The translations under genes and the position numbers were made by a program. From Paracentrotus lividus (taxonomy: Eukaryota; Echinodermata; Echinoidea; Camarodonta; Echinidae): DNA of 64,000 nucleotides. This document shows positions 49,561-61,659 of the stretch, in pieces; the stretch's first letter is position 1; every line of letters begins with the position of its first letter. The notes beneath the pieces are model-generated. The model searched no databases, was not told where the DNA came from, and worked only from the letters and a program-made list of their open reading frames with translations. The stretch lies in contig CALNVZ010003433.1 in NCBI GenBank assembly GCA_940671915.1, positions 30,295,245 to 30,359,244 on the forward strand, written 5' to 3'.

Positions 49561-49738
49561 TTAGGTTTTCAGTGTATACGAAAATTATTTTTGCATGCAT
49601 TTTTGTTCATAAATGACTTATTCGAATTCTTCTTTCCAATTTGCTTCTTAATCGCAAACCTTTGTGAAAGAGGCCCATGGTCTTGGTAACCCTCAAGTAG
49701 ATGCGAGTGGATCCACTTGATATTATTTTATATGATTT

Positions 49739-50034
49739 TTATATGCGTCGGAGGCTGCAAGTGAATATGGTTTTGATGTTCTTGTATTTGTATATAGAAC
49801 CATCGTCATTCGTCGGTATGTATCGCTTGATTGTAGCATTTACTTCGGCTCGGGCAGCATATATCTGATCACGTTTGGTCTCGAACCACATTAACCATCC
49901 ACCCACAAACACAATGCACCCCGGGTATAAATCTTGGCTTTCTAGATTGATCAGTTTTAACGGTCCTTTGCGATTCTCAATGTCAAACCAATTGATTCCG
50001 TGGTCTCTGGTTGCCGTCCAAAATAGTCGTTGAC
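49739..50034 (-). CDS. YWTD-type (LDL-receptor class B) propeller exon, partial gene
   Basis: The minus strand opens after an acceptor (ATAAAAG) with GQRLFWTATRDHGINWFDIE, then a second blade-like segment, CIVFVGGWLMWFETKRDQIY, and ends SLRRI and TAA. The spacing of LFWT and LMWFE with following Ile-Tyr resembles the beta-propeller repeats of LDL receptor-related proteins and nidogens, which act in extracellular ligand binding. The exon joins in phase 1 with the exon at 52273. Whether the stop is the real C-terminus or intron read-through is unclear; GAA|GTAAAT at about 49837 is a possible donor. Family level only; no symbol can be given. Confidence 0.5.
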
Positions 50035-50216
50035 CTTTTATAGAAAGAACATGTAGAAATATATATCTTAATAAATACACGTGCATGTATATCCTAGTAG
50101 GCACTGAATTATAAAAATTGTCATTCATAAACGAAATACATTATAAACAATACTATTATGATGAATCTATAGCAGGCTCTTGTTAAAGAACTGCCACTAC
50201 TAATACTTCTACTAAC

Positions 50217-50278
50217 TATTACTACTACTACTACTACAACTGCTTCCACAACTACTTCAACTACTACCACTACTACTT

Positions 50279-50329
<51 letters not shown>

Positions 50330-50368
50330 ATACTACTACAACTACTTCCACAACTACTTCAACTACTT

Positions 50369-50419
<51 letters not shown>
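50217..50419. repeat. (CTA)n trinucleotide array, left part
   Basis: CTA triplets with AACTACTTC interruptions. It is split from the right part (51410-51540) by the inserted foldback element and lies in the intron of the YWTD gene. Confidence 0.95.
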
Positions 50420-51408
50420 GGGTACATGCAGGTAATATGGACCCCCTAAGCTCATTTGCCTAATTTGCATAAAATTACAAAATGACACACAGTCTAATCT
50501 TTGTTTATATGAATCAATAACTACTGCTCTAACTTTTATTGTGAAGAAAAACAATTATCACCAACCCCCCTGTCTGCAATATTCAAATGTTGACGTCATC
50601 ACCAAAGTGCCCATATTACCTGCATGTGCAGGTAATATGGGCACATGTATTTAATGTATTAAAAAAAAAAAAACTACAATGACTCTACTATGTCTGGAAT
50701 TCGCTTAAAATGTGAAAATCATTAATTTCAGATATTATTTGAAATTATAAGACCCTTAAGTAAATACTTTGACTATATATTTCATTGTTTTGTATTTTGT
50801 ATATTATTTCCTTAAAAAAAAAAAAATTATTTAAGTATTATTTTCATTATACAAATCAATATAGGCCTACAACAAGTTATTTATATTGATTATATACAAT
50901 GAATATACCCCGAAAAAATCGCAGCAAAGAGATTGATACCTCATCCCAATACTGAGTACCAGAATCCTTTTCCACATTTTGGACGGCCCATATTACCTGC
51001 ACTGATGTTGCTATGTCAGGCGAGCATTCAATGCCACACAGCGCCCCTTCACTACAACAAATTGACCTGTACACGCAAGTATGATCAAAATGAAACTATA
51101 AGCTTACTAAATATTACCTAAACAATTGAGTTACCCCCTCAAACACTCTTTCACCATCACATTCTGGAAATATCAAATTTTACATCAGGGTAAAAAATTG
51201 CCGTAAGTTTTACCTACCTTGTTGGTTTTTAGCAATTTCTCAGAGAAATTTCGGCATTAGATGCTCTCACGATAATAGATTTTCGTATACAGTTCATATG
51301 AACAATATTATGACGCTCACACCGGTCACCGGTCACCGGTCGACGGTCACGACATGATTTGCTTCAGGTGCCCTTATTACCTGCGGGCCCATATTATCTG
51401 CATGTACC

Positions 51409-51409
<1 letters not shown>
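50420..51409. mobile_element. Foldback element inserted in CTA microsatellite
   Basis: The ends GGGTACATGCAGGTAATATG and CATATTATCTGCATGTACCC are inverse copies with one difference. The flanking CTA array reads TA on both sides. The word CCCATATTACCTGCA recurs inside, including an exact 38-base palindrome at 50607-50644 (arms GTGCCCATATTACCTGCA) and at 50987-51001. No coding capacity. A diverged relative begins at 63868. Confidence 0.75.
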
Positions 51410-51465
<56 letters not shown>

Positions 51466-51477
51466 ATACTACTACTT

Positions 51478-51534
<57 letters not shown>

Positions 51535-51545
51535 TATATACTACT
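51410..51545. repeat. (CTA)n trinucleotide array, right part
   Basis: A continuation of the CTA array beyond the foldback element. A smaller CTA array lies at 51953-52035. Confidence 0.95.
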
Positions 51546-52272
51546 GCTACTATAGTACTACTACTACTTCTACAACAAATGTTAATACTATTATTAATAA
51601 TAGTGGTACATTATTAAGATAGTTGTATTAATTGATATAAATATTGTCACCTTCTTCATCAAGAATGAGTCCCCACATGAGTATAATGTCAAGATTGAAT
51701 ATCTTTATGTAGCTATCGGGTCTAGCTCATGTTGGTAAACCCCATCAAAGGACAAGTAAGAGTAGATATATCTGGACAGGGTAGAACAATTGGCAAGATA
51801 ATCGTTTTTGTTTATATTTACTACTTCAACTACTAATAATACTAATGGCCGAGTATCCAGGATTTCATTAGGGTGGGAGTAAAATTGAAATTGCAGATGT
51901 TTTCCCGATTTAATGTATATATAACAAATGTAAAAACTATGTATGGAAAACACTACTACTACTACTTCTACTACTACTACTAATTACTACTACTACTACT
52001 ACTACTACTAATACTACTATTACTACTATTACTACCAACAGTCTATACTCTTCCCAATGCACTACTATAAGGCTACTACTTGAAACACAAAAGCTTTTGA
52101 CTGTACATGTATTAATAAATCGATAGTGTAATGTGAAGAATCAATGTAATGTATACAGATTAAGACAGAGAGAAGGATCATGATATACAGTGTCTTTCTT
52201 TCTACAATGGAATACATAAATGATTTTATGACGAAATGATATAATTGTTCAAATTGAAAAATAAGTATTCAC

Positions 52273-52443
52273 CTTCGTCGCTGGTCAATGACACATCTGT
52301 TGACGACACTACGATGTAACTTTGATTGTTCGGCTTTGATGCTTTTTTCGCCCACAACTAACTTCAGAAATGCTGTATTTACAACAGAGAACGAGTACAG
52401 AGTTTGCTCCAACACATCCAATGTGATACATTGTGGCTGTCCA
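52273..52443 (-). CDS. YWTD-type propeller exon with frameshift
   Basis: On the minus strand the exon begins after an acceptor (CGGAAG, alternatively GGACAG) with QPQCITLDVLEQTLYSF, matching the P-x-I-x-L-D-x-x-x-x-x-L-Y blade pattern. After LKLVVGEK the frame that joins correctly to the next exon is one base off: KASKPNNQSYIVVSSTDVSL, then TSDEG at a GTGAAT donor. The shift falls in a run of six A (six T at 52343-52348 on the plus strand). A sequencing slip or a pseudogene would both explain it. The unshifted frame from an upstream Met looks like a signal peptide, but that part is the splice-site pyrimidine tract. Confidence 0.45.
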
Positions 52444-52679
52444 CTTCCGATCAAATAATAAAGCAGAAACAAAAACAATTTCAAGTGTTAAAGAAACAGT
52501 TTAATTCCAAAATTTGATTAATTCATCTGTTAAGTTTCAATAAAATTTTTGTTTTAATTCGCCTGATATTGTATAGGCAGCTATTGGAAATTAATACCAA
52601 AATTCAGTCGAATGTTTAGTAAAGTGGGATAAACACTGTCAGGCAAGTTCTTCAAACTATTACTTCAAATGCAAGCTGA

Positions 52680-52765
52680 AGAGCTATATTTCGAGGCGAA
52701 GCTAAGAAAAGATAGCATGTACATGCAGCACGCCGAGGATGTGATAATTTGCCTCATATCTTTTA
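52680..52765. repeat. Diverged copy of the 13649 hairpin family
   Basis: GAGGCGAAGCTAAGAAAAGA, ATAGCATGTACATGC and GATGTGATAATTTGCCTC follow the same order as in the element at 13649-13831. Confidence 0.5.
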
Positions 52766-52880
52766 AACCAAAAAGTTCCATCACAACTAGTGATGACTGA
52801 TGACGGGAAACTACAAATGTATCACGTGATTGACCTTTGACCAATCATATTGCAAAATTCTTCCATATGGAATGCATTAC

Positions 52881-53030
52881 CTTCATCTCCATCATAGATG
52901 ATTTTCCAGTCAGCAAGACCAAATGCATAATCCTTACATCCATCGTTTCGTTTCGTTCATTCAGCCATACAGAGTATTGTTATTCTCGTCAAAGGCAAAG
53001 TTTTCCATATTGACCTTGTTGCCAAAATCT
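52881..53030 (-). pseudogene. Possible further YWTD-type exon, frame-disrupted
   Basis: The minus strand reads IDFGNKVNMENFAFDENNNT and LYG in one frame, then after a stop DYAFGLADWKIIYDGDEG in another, ending at GAAG|GTAATG, a phase-1 donor. The two halves look like adjacent propeller blades but need at least one indel to join. This could be a decayed exon or two mis-assembled ones. Confidence 0.3.
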
Positions 53031-53049
53031 ATTAAAGTCGAGAAACAAC

Positions 53050-53330
53050 AAGTCGTTCATATGGGCGACCTGAATCCCAGTGCCTCGTGATTGACAATAA
53101 GTACCTGCACGCGTGATATCTGTAATAATAATGATAAAAGCCAGTAAAAAATAATGATAAACGATGTGTGATGATGATGATGATGAGAATACTGATGATT
53201 GATTATGTTAATTATCACTCATCAATTGGAGACTTTGTGATTATGAAAATATATATATTTCTACCTCTACGTAGATATACTTCTACTTCTACGTCGATAA
53301 TTGACAGGATCCACCAGTAAGGATATAACC

Positions 53331-53335
<5 letters not shown>
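53050..53335. other. Unannotated stretch
   Basis: It contains short GAT triplets near 53166-53184 and nothing coding. Confidence 0.4.

Positions 53336-53367
<32 letters not shown>
53336..53367. repeat. Poly(A) tract beside the LINE
   Basis: An A-run of about 32 bases adjoining the 3' side of the LINE. On the element's sense strand it is poly-T, so it is not that element's own tail. Confidence 0.85.
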
Positions 53368-53368
<1 letters not shown>

Positions 53369-53394
53369 CAGCGCTCCCTGAAATACCCCAGCGC

Positions 53395-54975
53395 ATTCCA
53401 TGCTGCAACTGTCCTCGGGAAGAAGAACTTTTGGCACAGCTGGATACGAGCAGGGATTAATTTGAATTTGTTCGGATGATATTGTCTGGTGTTGCTACAT
53501 TCATTTTCGTTGAGGGGTTCCAAATAGTCATGCAATACTCAACGTGAGGACGAACAAGTGAGATGTAGGCTTGTTGGCGCAACTTCTTGGATGATCTTCG
53601 GAGGTTCCGGCTGACAAGACCAAGCATTTGGTTTGCTTTAGATGATATTCTGTTGATGTGGTTCTGCCAGGATAGGTACTTGGTGAGTTTAATCCCAAGG
53701 TATTTGTATTTCTCGACTTCAGATAGCTGCTCATGTCCAAGATGGTAGTTTCCTTCAAGCTTGTTACGTTTCAATGTAAAGTGAAGTAGGTGGCACTTGT
53801 CTGCGTTGAACTTCATTTGCCAGGTCTCTGACCAACAGTGAAGAAGATCAAGGTCCTGCTGCAGTGTTTGATGATCACGGGCTTCTCGGATTGGACGATA
53901 GATAAGGCAATCATCTGCAAATAGTCTCAACTTGGAGGAGATGCCATGTGTGATGTCATTAATGAATGCAATGAAAAGTAGAGGGTCGAGTACAGTTCCT
54001 TGTGGAACACCTGATGCAACGCGAGTCCAATCGGATGCCTGGCCGTCCACCACAACACGTTTAGATCTCTCTGTGAGAAAGGACCGTATCCACAACAGTA
54101 GATGACCCTGAATCCCATAGTGGTGAAGTTTCTGTAAGAGGTGCTCATGAGGAACTCGATCAAACGCTTTAGAGAAATCCAATAAAATGGCATCCACTTG
54201 CTCTTTATCATCAAGGGATCGCGGAAGATCGTCTACTGTTGTAAATAGCCGTGTCTCACATGAGCGTCCTTGACGAAAGCCATGTTGAGAATCATGTAGG
54301 ATGTTGTTGTCATAGTGGTCCATCACTTGACTAAAGATGATATGTTCCATAATCTTGCTGCATATAGCAGTGATGGATACTGGTCGGTTGTTGGACGGAA
54401 TGCAGCGGTCTCCTTTCTTGAAGATAGGCGTTGCATTTGCAAGTTTCCAATCAGATGGTACTTTCCCGTCAGTAAGAGATTGCTGGAATATGTAAGCCAG
54501 GACAGGTGCTAATTCCTTGGCAAAACGCTTTAAGATGCAGCCTGGGATTCTGTCTGGTCCAATTGCTTTGTTAGTATTGATCGATTCTAGAAGCTTCTAA
54601 ACTCCATCTGATGATACAAAGATATTGTCCATGAGAGGATGAGATGGTCCGGTTATGTGGGGAAGACTTGCTGTGCCTCCACAGTGAAGACCGACTGGAA
54701 TTGATTATTGAGAAGGTTAGCTTTCTCTGCACTGTCAAAGACTACTTTGTGTCCATCTTTGAGAGAAGATATTCCAATTGCATCCTGGTTTTTAGACCTT
54801 ATGAATTTCCAAGAGACCTTGTTATTTTTGCCTTTGTCATCACCTGTGAACATTTTGTTTTGGTATGTCTAGTAGTTATGTCTAACTTCTTTCCGAAGTA
54901 ATATTTGGTAGTCCTTGTAGGTTTCCCATTCTCCATAAAGCTTGGCTCTGTTATATAGCCTCTGCTTTTTTTCCT
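53395..54975 (-). pseudogene. CR1/L2-type LINE, reverse transcriptase region, decayed
   Basis: The longest intact frame is 53457-54350 (297 codons from its first Met, and open further upstream). It has the RT blocks in order: KKGDRCIPSNNRPVS (upstream of that Met), HGFRQGRSCETRL, LDFSKAFDRVPHEHLLQKL, GVPQGTVLDPLLFIAFINDI and the catalytic FADDCLIY, then KYKYLGIKLT. Beyond a frameshift near 53470 the C-terminus (KFFFPRTVAAWNALGYF) is in another frame. Upstream, stops lie at about 54598 and in the linker near 54870, with a shift near 54650. The linker reads NRAKLYGEWETYKDYQ. The endonuclease and 5' end are absent. The copy is dead but recognisable. Confidence 0.9.
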
Positions 54976-55715
54976 CATCATTCTCTTTATTAGGTGGTAT
55001 GTACGTATGTACATAGCACCACTTGTTATTGTCAGAATCTTCTTTTTTCTCCTCCTCTTTATTTTTTTATTTTTTATGTACATTTCTTGTGGACATGATA
55101 ACTCAAAAAATAATGCATTAAAGCATTTCAACATTTCAGCAATGATAGATCATCATAAATTCTCGGCACGAAAAGGTTTTTGTTACAATCAAGGTAACGT
55201 GACTTCATCCAGACGCCATTTTGTAAAATCTCATTATCAATCATAACTTCATAATGAATAACTTTAAATCAATCATATTTAGTGCACATAAACTTCAAGT
55301 TGAAGCGCATCTTTTAGAACACAATGCGCGCGCGTAAGTACACGCACTAAGGAATTACGCGCGCGCAAAAATTAAAAATGTTCAAAATCCCCTTTTGGCC
55401 AATTTAGAGTACATTTCAGGTCATTTTAAGCATTTCGAGAAAAAATGCGCGCGCACGAGTTTGCGCGCATTAATGTGCGTCGGGAAAGATTGCAGCTCCA
55501 GATACGCGATTTTTGGCTCTTAAAGTAATCTTGATAATATTCACAACAATTTGAAACCATAAGCACTATTTTTAGACGATTCATAACGAAATGGGCGTCT
55601 CTTCAAGTTGGAACTACGCGCACGCGAATTTCGTCAATTTTGCAAATATATCCCATTTTTTGCCAAAAACATGCCTACACAAAATCCTGAATAATTCTTC
55701 AGGATGAACGGCACC
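54976..55715. other. Unannotated stretch with CpG-rich GCGCGC words
   Basis: TGCGCGCGC and its variants occur at 55325-55365 and 55444-55475. TTTCAGGTCATTTTAAGCAT near 55415 recurs as TTTCAGGTCATTTTAAACAT near 59880. This may be an outer part of the adjoining inverted-repeat structure. Confidence 0.4.
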
Positions 55716-57089
55716 CCCAATTATCTTTTCAGAGTTGGATACACCATCAATTGCAAATACCTTTTTTTTCTTTTTTTTTCTTCAAAAATGTCGCCCAATA
55801 GAGTCGTGACTGTAGTCCGGCAGCCAAGGGGGGTAGGTTGCATTGGAATGTATAGTTTTTTCTTTTTTTTTTTTTTTTTTTTATGATTTTTGACTTATGA
55901 GACTTCTATTTTAACAATCACATGCTTGGAGCTCTGTCAGCATTTAGCAATTTCGATATACGCGGAAAATCCAAAATGGCTGCTGCGGCCATCTTGGATT
56001 TTGTGTTTCCTTACTTTTAGGGTTTTAGGGGTTGGAGATCCAGATCTGAGGATATTTTGAGGATTGCAAGCATGTCTGGTGGCGAAATTTAACGAAAAGC
56101 GGCATTTCCAAGATGCCTCAATTAGAACATGAGTAGGGGAGACCGGTATGTGACGTTACAAAATTCACATTTTGGGCCAGATAATTCTAATGAAAGAACT
56201 TCACCACCTCCATATTGGGCTGTAGTAGCCCTATTATGTGGCTAAAAACCTGAGGCATTAATAAACTGAAAACATTGTGAACACTAATTAACTACAGCTT
56301 AATTAGTGAAAGACATTTTTTTGTAACAACCTACCATATACGGGGTAGGTTGTTACACCATACGGGTCAATTGTTCAATTATGTAAACATACGGGGTAAG
56401 TTTGACAATGTGTAAATCTCTGTATACCATACTTTAATTTCAACTTTCCAGTTTTTTTGACATCGCTTAACAGTAGAATCAATTAGTAGAGCTTCTAGAA
56501 TAGCAAAAGTTCATAATAGAAATATCAAAATATTAACACCGGAAAATTGAAACAAAATACTTTACATGTGTAATGTCATTGGGGTAAGTTGTTACATGAA
56601 CATGGGGTAGGTGTTGCTAACAACTAACCCATGGGTTGATTTTACACACAGGAAATCAACTAGTGCACAGTCATTAGGCAGAATACGGGGCATGGCTAGG
56701 GGTATTGTACATACTGACACTATATTTCACAATACCGACTAATCATCATGTGCCTTCAGTTGTAAGAGCTATTACAAATTTCAATTTTTGTCAAAAATTG
56801 ACTTTGAACTGCTTAAAAAATGGTTTTTGCTTGATTACTTTTTAATAAACAACGGAAAAAACCTCACGGACCGGCAGTTCATCACAGCTTGTGTGGCTGT
56901 ATATAGATGCCAGTAGCACATCCTCTCTTGTTCCATCTTAGCACACTGAGATCTGTAACCAACTGACCGTGTAACTTCCATACCCCGGGTTCTCCCTATA
57001 TTGACTATATTAGGCCCTACCACAGGAACACCTTATTGAATTCCCCATCAAAATAGAAATGTGACAGTCAGTGGCGAGGATGGAGCATA

Positions 57090-57456
57090 GGCCAAAAAAA
57101 AAATTGTTTGGTTGTCCACATGAATGCCTTTTTTCAAAAATCGGGTCGGTCCGGTCGGGTTTTTTTTTTTTTTTTTCTCCCATTGAAAAACAAAGAAAAC
57201 AAAGAAACGGATGACTTCCATTTTTTTAGTCACTTTTACGTTATTGGTTATGTAAATGGATCATGGAAAATAACAACATGTTATATACTTGTTTTATGAA
57301 AATAATATTACAAATAAATATGACTGTGTATTTTCGGGGCGTTTGAGGGTTAGAAAAAAAAAAAAAAAAAAAAAGTTAAAGTTCGGGCTCGCGGCCGTTT
57401 TCAGAGGTCGATCGGCTCGTGGTCGAGGGAAACCAAAAACAATTTTTTTTTTGGCC
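57090..57456. mobile_element. MITE-like element with GGCC ends
   Basis: The left end GGCCAAAAAAAAAATTGTTT is mirrored by the right end AACAATTTTTTTTTTGGCC, with TA on both sides (57088-57089 and 57457-57458). The interior has poly-T and poly-A runs and no reliable frame. Confidence 0.55.
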
Positions 57457-58839
57457 TAATGAGAGAATTTCATGTTGCCATTAATCTTGATCAGAGCATA
57501 TTTTAACTTAAGATACCTAATATGTTGCCGATATATAATATAGATATACATGTATACATGCTTTAATCGTCTTCAATGTATCCTTTGATTATATGACAAT
57601 TTTTTATTTATTTTATTTTTTTTTACTACGCTCATTACTGAATGTATATTTTTGAATGCATGCAAAATAATAATGATTTATACAACACACACAAAGATAT
57701 TTTACAGCTGATTGATGAATATGGGTTCACACGACATCAGCGGAATGAGCTAATTGAACAGTGATGACGTTAGACCGTGCAATAGTCCATGAATATATTC
57801 AACGCCGTGCAATAGATCCATTGGACCGTAGATCTACACACTGAAATTACATTACACATACATGCGCGAATGCGCTGGCATACACTGCGTGTACTAAACA
57901 ATTTGTGCGCGTAGGCCCTAGGTGCTGACGTCGCGCAGTTGCAGTTACAGACAATTCCACCACAATTATAATTTCAGCTACACGGAAACACGATCGCCTA
58001 ATATTTCAGGCTGTTAGACGGGACAAGTGTAATTTGCAAGTTTATCGTTTTGGATTTTCACCAATGCTTTTAGTGTTGGACTTGTGGGAGGGACCATGGT
58101 CAATGTATCCTCTCCATAATGAATGTTTGCATAACAGTGCTTCAATCCATCTGAATTGCTTTAAAAATTGCACAAACTGCTGTAACAGCGCGTTTCAATG
58201 CTTGATTATTGCCTCATTGTAGAGCAGATGGACACTATTTATTATTATATCTGCCATTACTGTTAAAACAAGATGAGAGTGTGATGTGGAAAAAACTAAT
58301 TGAAACAATTCTAATAATTATTATATTTTGCAAAAAAAAATTAATATTAATGACTTTGCTCCAATAAGCATAATAAGTTTCTTCCAGCATTTAACATTAG
58401 GCCGCAATTTTTTTATAAAGCATGTAGGCGAAGGTTGATATAAAACTCTGTATCTCTGCCTCTAAAACTTAGTTAAAGCTAAAAACTAAAATTCTGTACT
58501 TTTTAACTCAATGCCCTCTTATTCATTTGATCATCTCTGTACTGGACCTCTGGAAACATTTCTTTGCAAATCCTTTGTTTTGCGGGCATTTTCACCCTGT
58601 TGACAGGGATGTTTGCAACTCATGCGGATTAGACTAATGTACAGCCTATCAAATACTGTACATGCACAGGTATGTCTCTACATTGTAGGTACTTGGGCCA
58701 GCAAAATTTATTTGAAGATGCCTTGGATCGGGGGTAACATGTACTTCTGCTGAGACGTAATAGGTAGTCGAGATTTTGCATTCTGTAATTAATATGCCAT
58801 CCATAATCGAAAAATCATTGGGTCTGGGAATTGACTGGG

Positions 58840-59240
58840 CTAAAGGCAATCTCCAGATCAACAAGGTTTGAAGATGAGCATGTTATGTTTGTCAGTGAAG
58901 CTGACAACATGGTGGGAATGTACCTGGTTATACTTCCGTATCCATCACCAAATAATCCAATGTGCCTCTGCCTCGACATGATTGATGTACTTGTATTATG
59001 GGGTTGCCATAGCAAGCTCCAATATAAAATGCAGGATTGCTTCATGCATGCCATCAGCATGGTCTGCCCTCAATGTCTCCTATGACACCATGAACCTGCC
59101 ATCCCAGGATTGTTTCTCATTGAGAATTCCACAGAGTTCCCTTTCCAATAGCTTAACATTACCCAACTGTGTCCCAGCCAGTCAGCTGCATGACCTGGTT
59201 GCATCAGGAAAAATGATGTTTTCAGCTTGTCGACTGTGTC
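58840..59240 (-). pseudogene. Possible decayed coding sequence, unidentified
   Basis: One minus-strand frame stays protein-like over about 110 codons despite four or more stops. Segments include LLERELCGILNEKQSWDGRF and ETLRADHADGMHEAILHFIL. No family was recognised. It lies inside the long inverted-repeat structure and could be a relic of that element's own protein. Conflicting open frames exist on the plus strand. Confidence 0.2.
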
Positions 59241-59775
59241 AGGTATAAGTCAATTGATGCTTTCCATGTCTGTGATTGTTGACTCCCAGGCACTGGTGTA
59301 ACTCCATCACTAAAAATGATGAAAGACCTTGCTCGTGGTTATAATGAAGCAAAAGGATATATGTGCATCTGCAATTTCCATCATCGATTGCCAGTAGAAG
59401 GTATCATTATTTTATGTTCTATGCGGCCATTCTTGGAAAAGGCGCTTTTGTTATATTTCGCCACCAGAACACTTGTATCCTAAAAAATAACCCTATGTTC
59501 AAGAGATTGAATATGTTAGGTATTTTAAATTAAGGAAATAGAAAATCAAGGATTGGCCGCCGGCGGGCCATTTTGGATTTTCGCTATATCTTAAATTGCT
59601 CAATGCTGACAGAGCTCAGCATTGTGATTGTTAAAATAGAAGTTCTCACCAGCCAAAATCAGTTAAAAAAACTATAACATTTCAATGCACACTAGGCCAA
59701 AAGCAATGCGGCTGACTCGCCGTACTACTGGTCTCAAATGAAAGAGCATCGGCGTTCCAGACAAAAAAATAATTC

Positions 59776-61650
59776 GAACAGCCTATTTGTTAAATGCTTT
59801 AAATGTAGAAAAAATCTCAAAAACGAATGAATCAAATTTGAAATGCTTCAAAATCACCCCATATTCATACAAAGCATGTTTCAGGTCATTTTAAACATTT
59901 TGAAAAATTCCGCGGCGTTTTGGCGCCACTTTGCTAAATCGCGTAAAACTCCGGGGTTTTTTTTTTTTTTTTTTTTTTCATTTTGATTGGCAATTAGACA
60001 CTTTATCTAGGAGTTTCTATTATTCTAAAATCTTTTCAGCCGGACCATTACGGACGCCACGCGCTCATCAAATTTTAAAATCCCACGCGTGCGTCAATGG
60101 GGCAAATAACGTAAAAACATTTTTTTTTTTTTTTAAACGTCATTTAAAATCCTCCTTAAGCTCGTTCATTTTTTAAGATGTTCTGAAAGTTTGCGTCATA
60201 GTAAATTAATCCACTTAATAAAAATGTCGGGGGGGTCTAAGGAATAAGCATCGGCATGTTCTCATGCAAACTCCAAATTTCATTTTTTTTTCAATCCAAA
60301 TTTATTCCAAATGTAGTTAATATCAGAATAAATATTGGTTGATTTCTCCAAATGCTTTTCATGTTAAGGCTGAGACCATTCCCAAAACAGTTGAATTGTG
60401 AAAAGGTATTAAATGTAAATTTTTTCAAAAAGTTTATTTCACTCTCTCTTTCCGTTCATTTCTGTTCTGTCTCTCCTGTAGCCTATTGCATAGCATAATT
60501 TTTTGCATTACATATTTCAATTCTACTTACGTAAAATGTAAAGTTAAACGTATACCAATGTTGCGGCATTTTATCGTAATTAACAAGCGCGTCATTATCT
60601 AAGAGGCCAGACGCAACGGAAAGGCGACGTTGGAAATACGACTGACAAGCGTAGAAATCTATACAGTGGCTGCAATAAAAATAGCTCACAAAAAACTCGC
60701 TTAGAAGACTTCCCTCTCCAGCTGGAATGGATTACCGTTCGGCTTCAGCAATCTACTCGTACATGGAGATGAAAGAATTAATGAACTCTTTATCATGTGT
60801 TAGTTAATATTATTCTCCAGAACCAGCATGGAGAAAATAAACCATTTGCGGCAAGCTTATAACATTATGATGAAGTTGTAATCAGAATCTTTATTTCACA
60901 TTTAGATTGATGTCCAAACGATATTGATATAAGTAGTGATTTGTCACCTCTTGCGAAGATGCCGTCCACATGCGATATGCATGTGATATGCCGGAAATAT
61001 CGACCCATCGATAAAGATTTTATTGTGATAATATTCAAAGTGACAGACTTTTCTTAACCAATCGAAATTGAATTTACCATCTTCTGGAAATGTGAGATTC
61101 AAGCTTTAAAAACGGCTTGATCATTTAAGCTGCTAATATAATATGCGTTATCCAGGAAGATAATTATGTGGGTATGAGCTATTTTGAGAGCAAAATTGGC
61201 CATATTGTACAAGGAATTTGATCTGATTAGGATTTTCGAATTGACACAAGTGACAGGACTTTTTCCCCTTGCAGTAATTATCTATTTTTTGAAAAAAAAA
61301 AAAGACTCTTAGCGTACTTATTCAGTTGATCATTTCCTTTTCGAAAACGCGGTAAGTTGCTCGCCATATATCAAGTAAAACAAAGCTGAAAAAAAACTGT
61401 GCAAAAATACAAAATGTCTTGGCAGCGTTTTTTGATTTGCGTTACGAGTGATAGCGCCCTCTTCTTCTTAAGTTTACAACTAGAATTGATATGCACATAA
61501 ATATCATAACATAACCGATTAATTGTACGCATTAACAATAGAAAAGCTCTTGTCTTGATGTAATCTAGGGGCTGGGATCTGTTAGGCTTTGACATTTCAG
61601 ATGAATATGCCTTTCCATCAGGAGATTGAATCTTCGATCGAAAAAATGTT
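59776..61650. other. Unannotated stretch
   Basis: T-runs lie at 59957-59978 and 60120-60134. The sequence near 59880-59935 resembles 55415-55450. No coding exon was recognised. Confidence 0.4.
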
Positions 61651-61659
61651 CCAGTTTCT

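Larger units (their letters stand above)
47605..49574. mobile_element. CACTG-ended non-autonomous element with palindromic subterminal arrays
   Basis: The ends CACTGAAAACCTAA and TTAGGTTTTCAGTG are exact inverses and are flanked by TA on both sides. Subterminal arrays at about 47620-47880 and 49005-49560 consist of direct and inverted GACGGACTAGCTTTAAAGCT units. The 1.1-kb core has no transposase but contains a long hairpin (48369-48519). CACTG ends with many subterminal repeats are the hallmark of EnSpm/CACTA elements; the 2-bp flank is shorter than their usual 3-bp duplication, so the assignment is tentative. Confidence 0.75.
55720..59775. mobile_element. Long inverted-repeat structure, possible large DNA element
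   Basis: The left arm (about 55790-56105) includes GACTTCTATTTTAACAATCA, GAGCTCTGTCAGCATT, AAAATCCAAAATGGC and, further in, GGCGAAATTTAACG. The right arm (about 59430-59740) carries the same words inverted and in mirror order, with perhaps 20% divergence. Between them are about 3.3 kb without a recognised transposase, including a GGGGTAGGTTGTTAC word group at 56335-56640. The true ends could not be fixed. Confidence 0.45.

Noticed and set aside
52440-52484. Apparent signal peptide (MKLFLFLLYYLIGSG) at the start of a minus-strand frame
   Set aside because: The hydrophobic codons are the pyrimidine-rich tract before a splice acceptor. Coding similarity begins after it.
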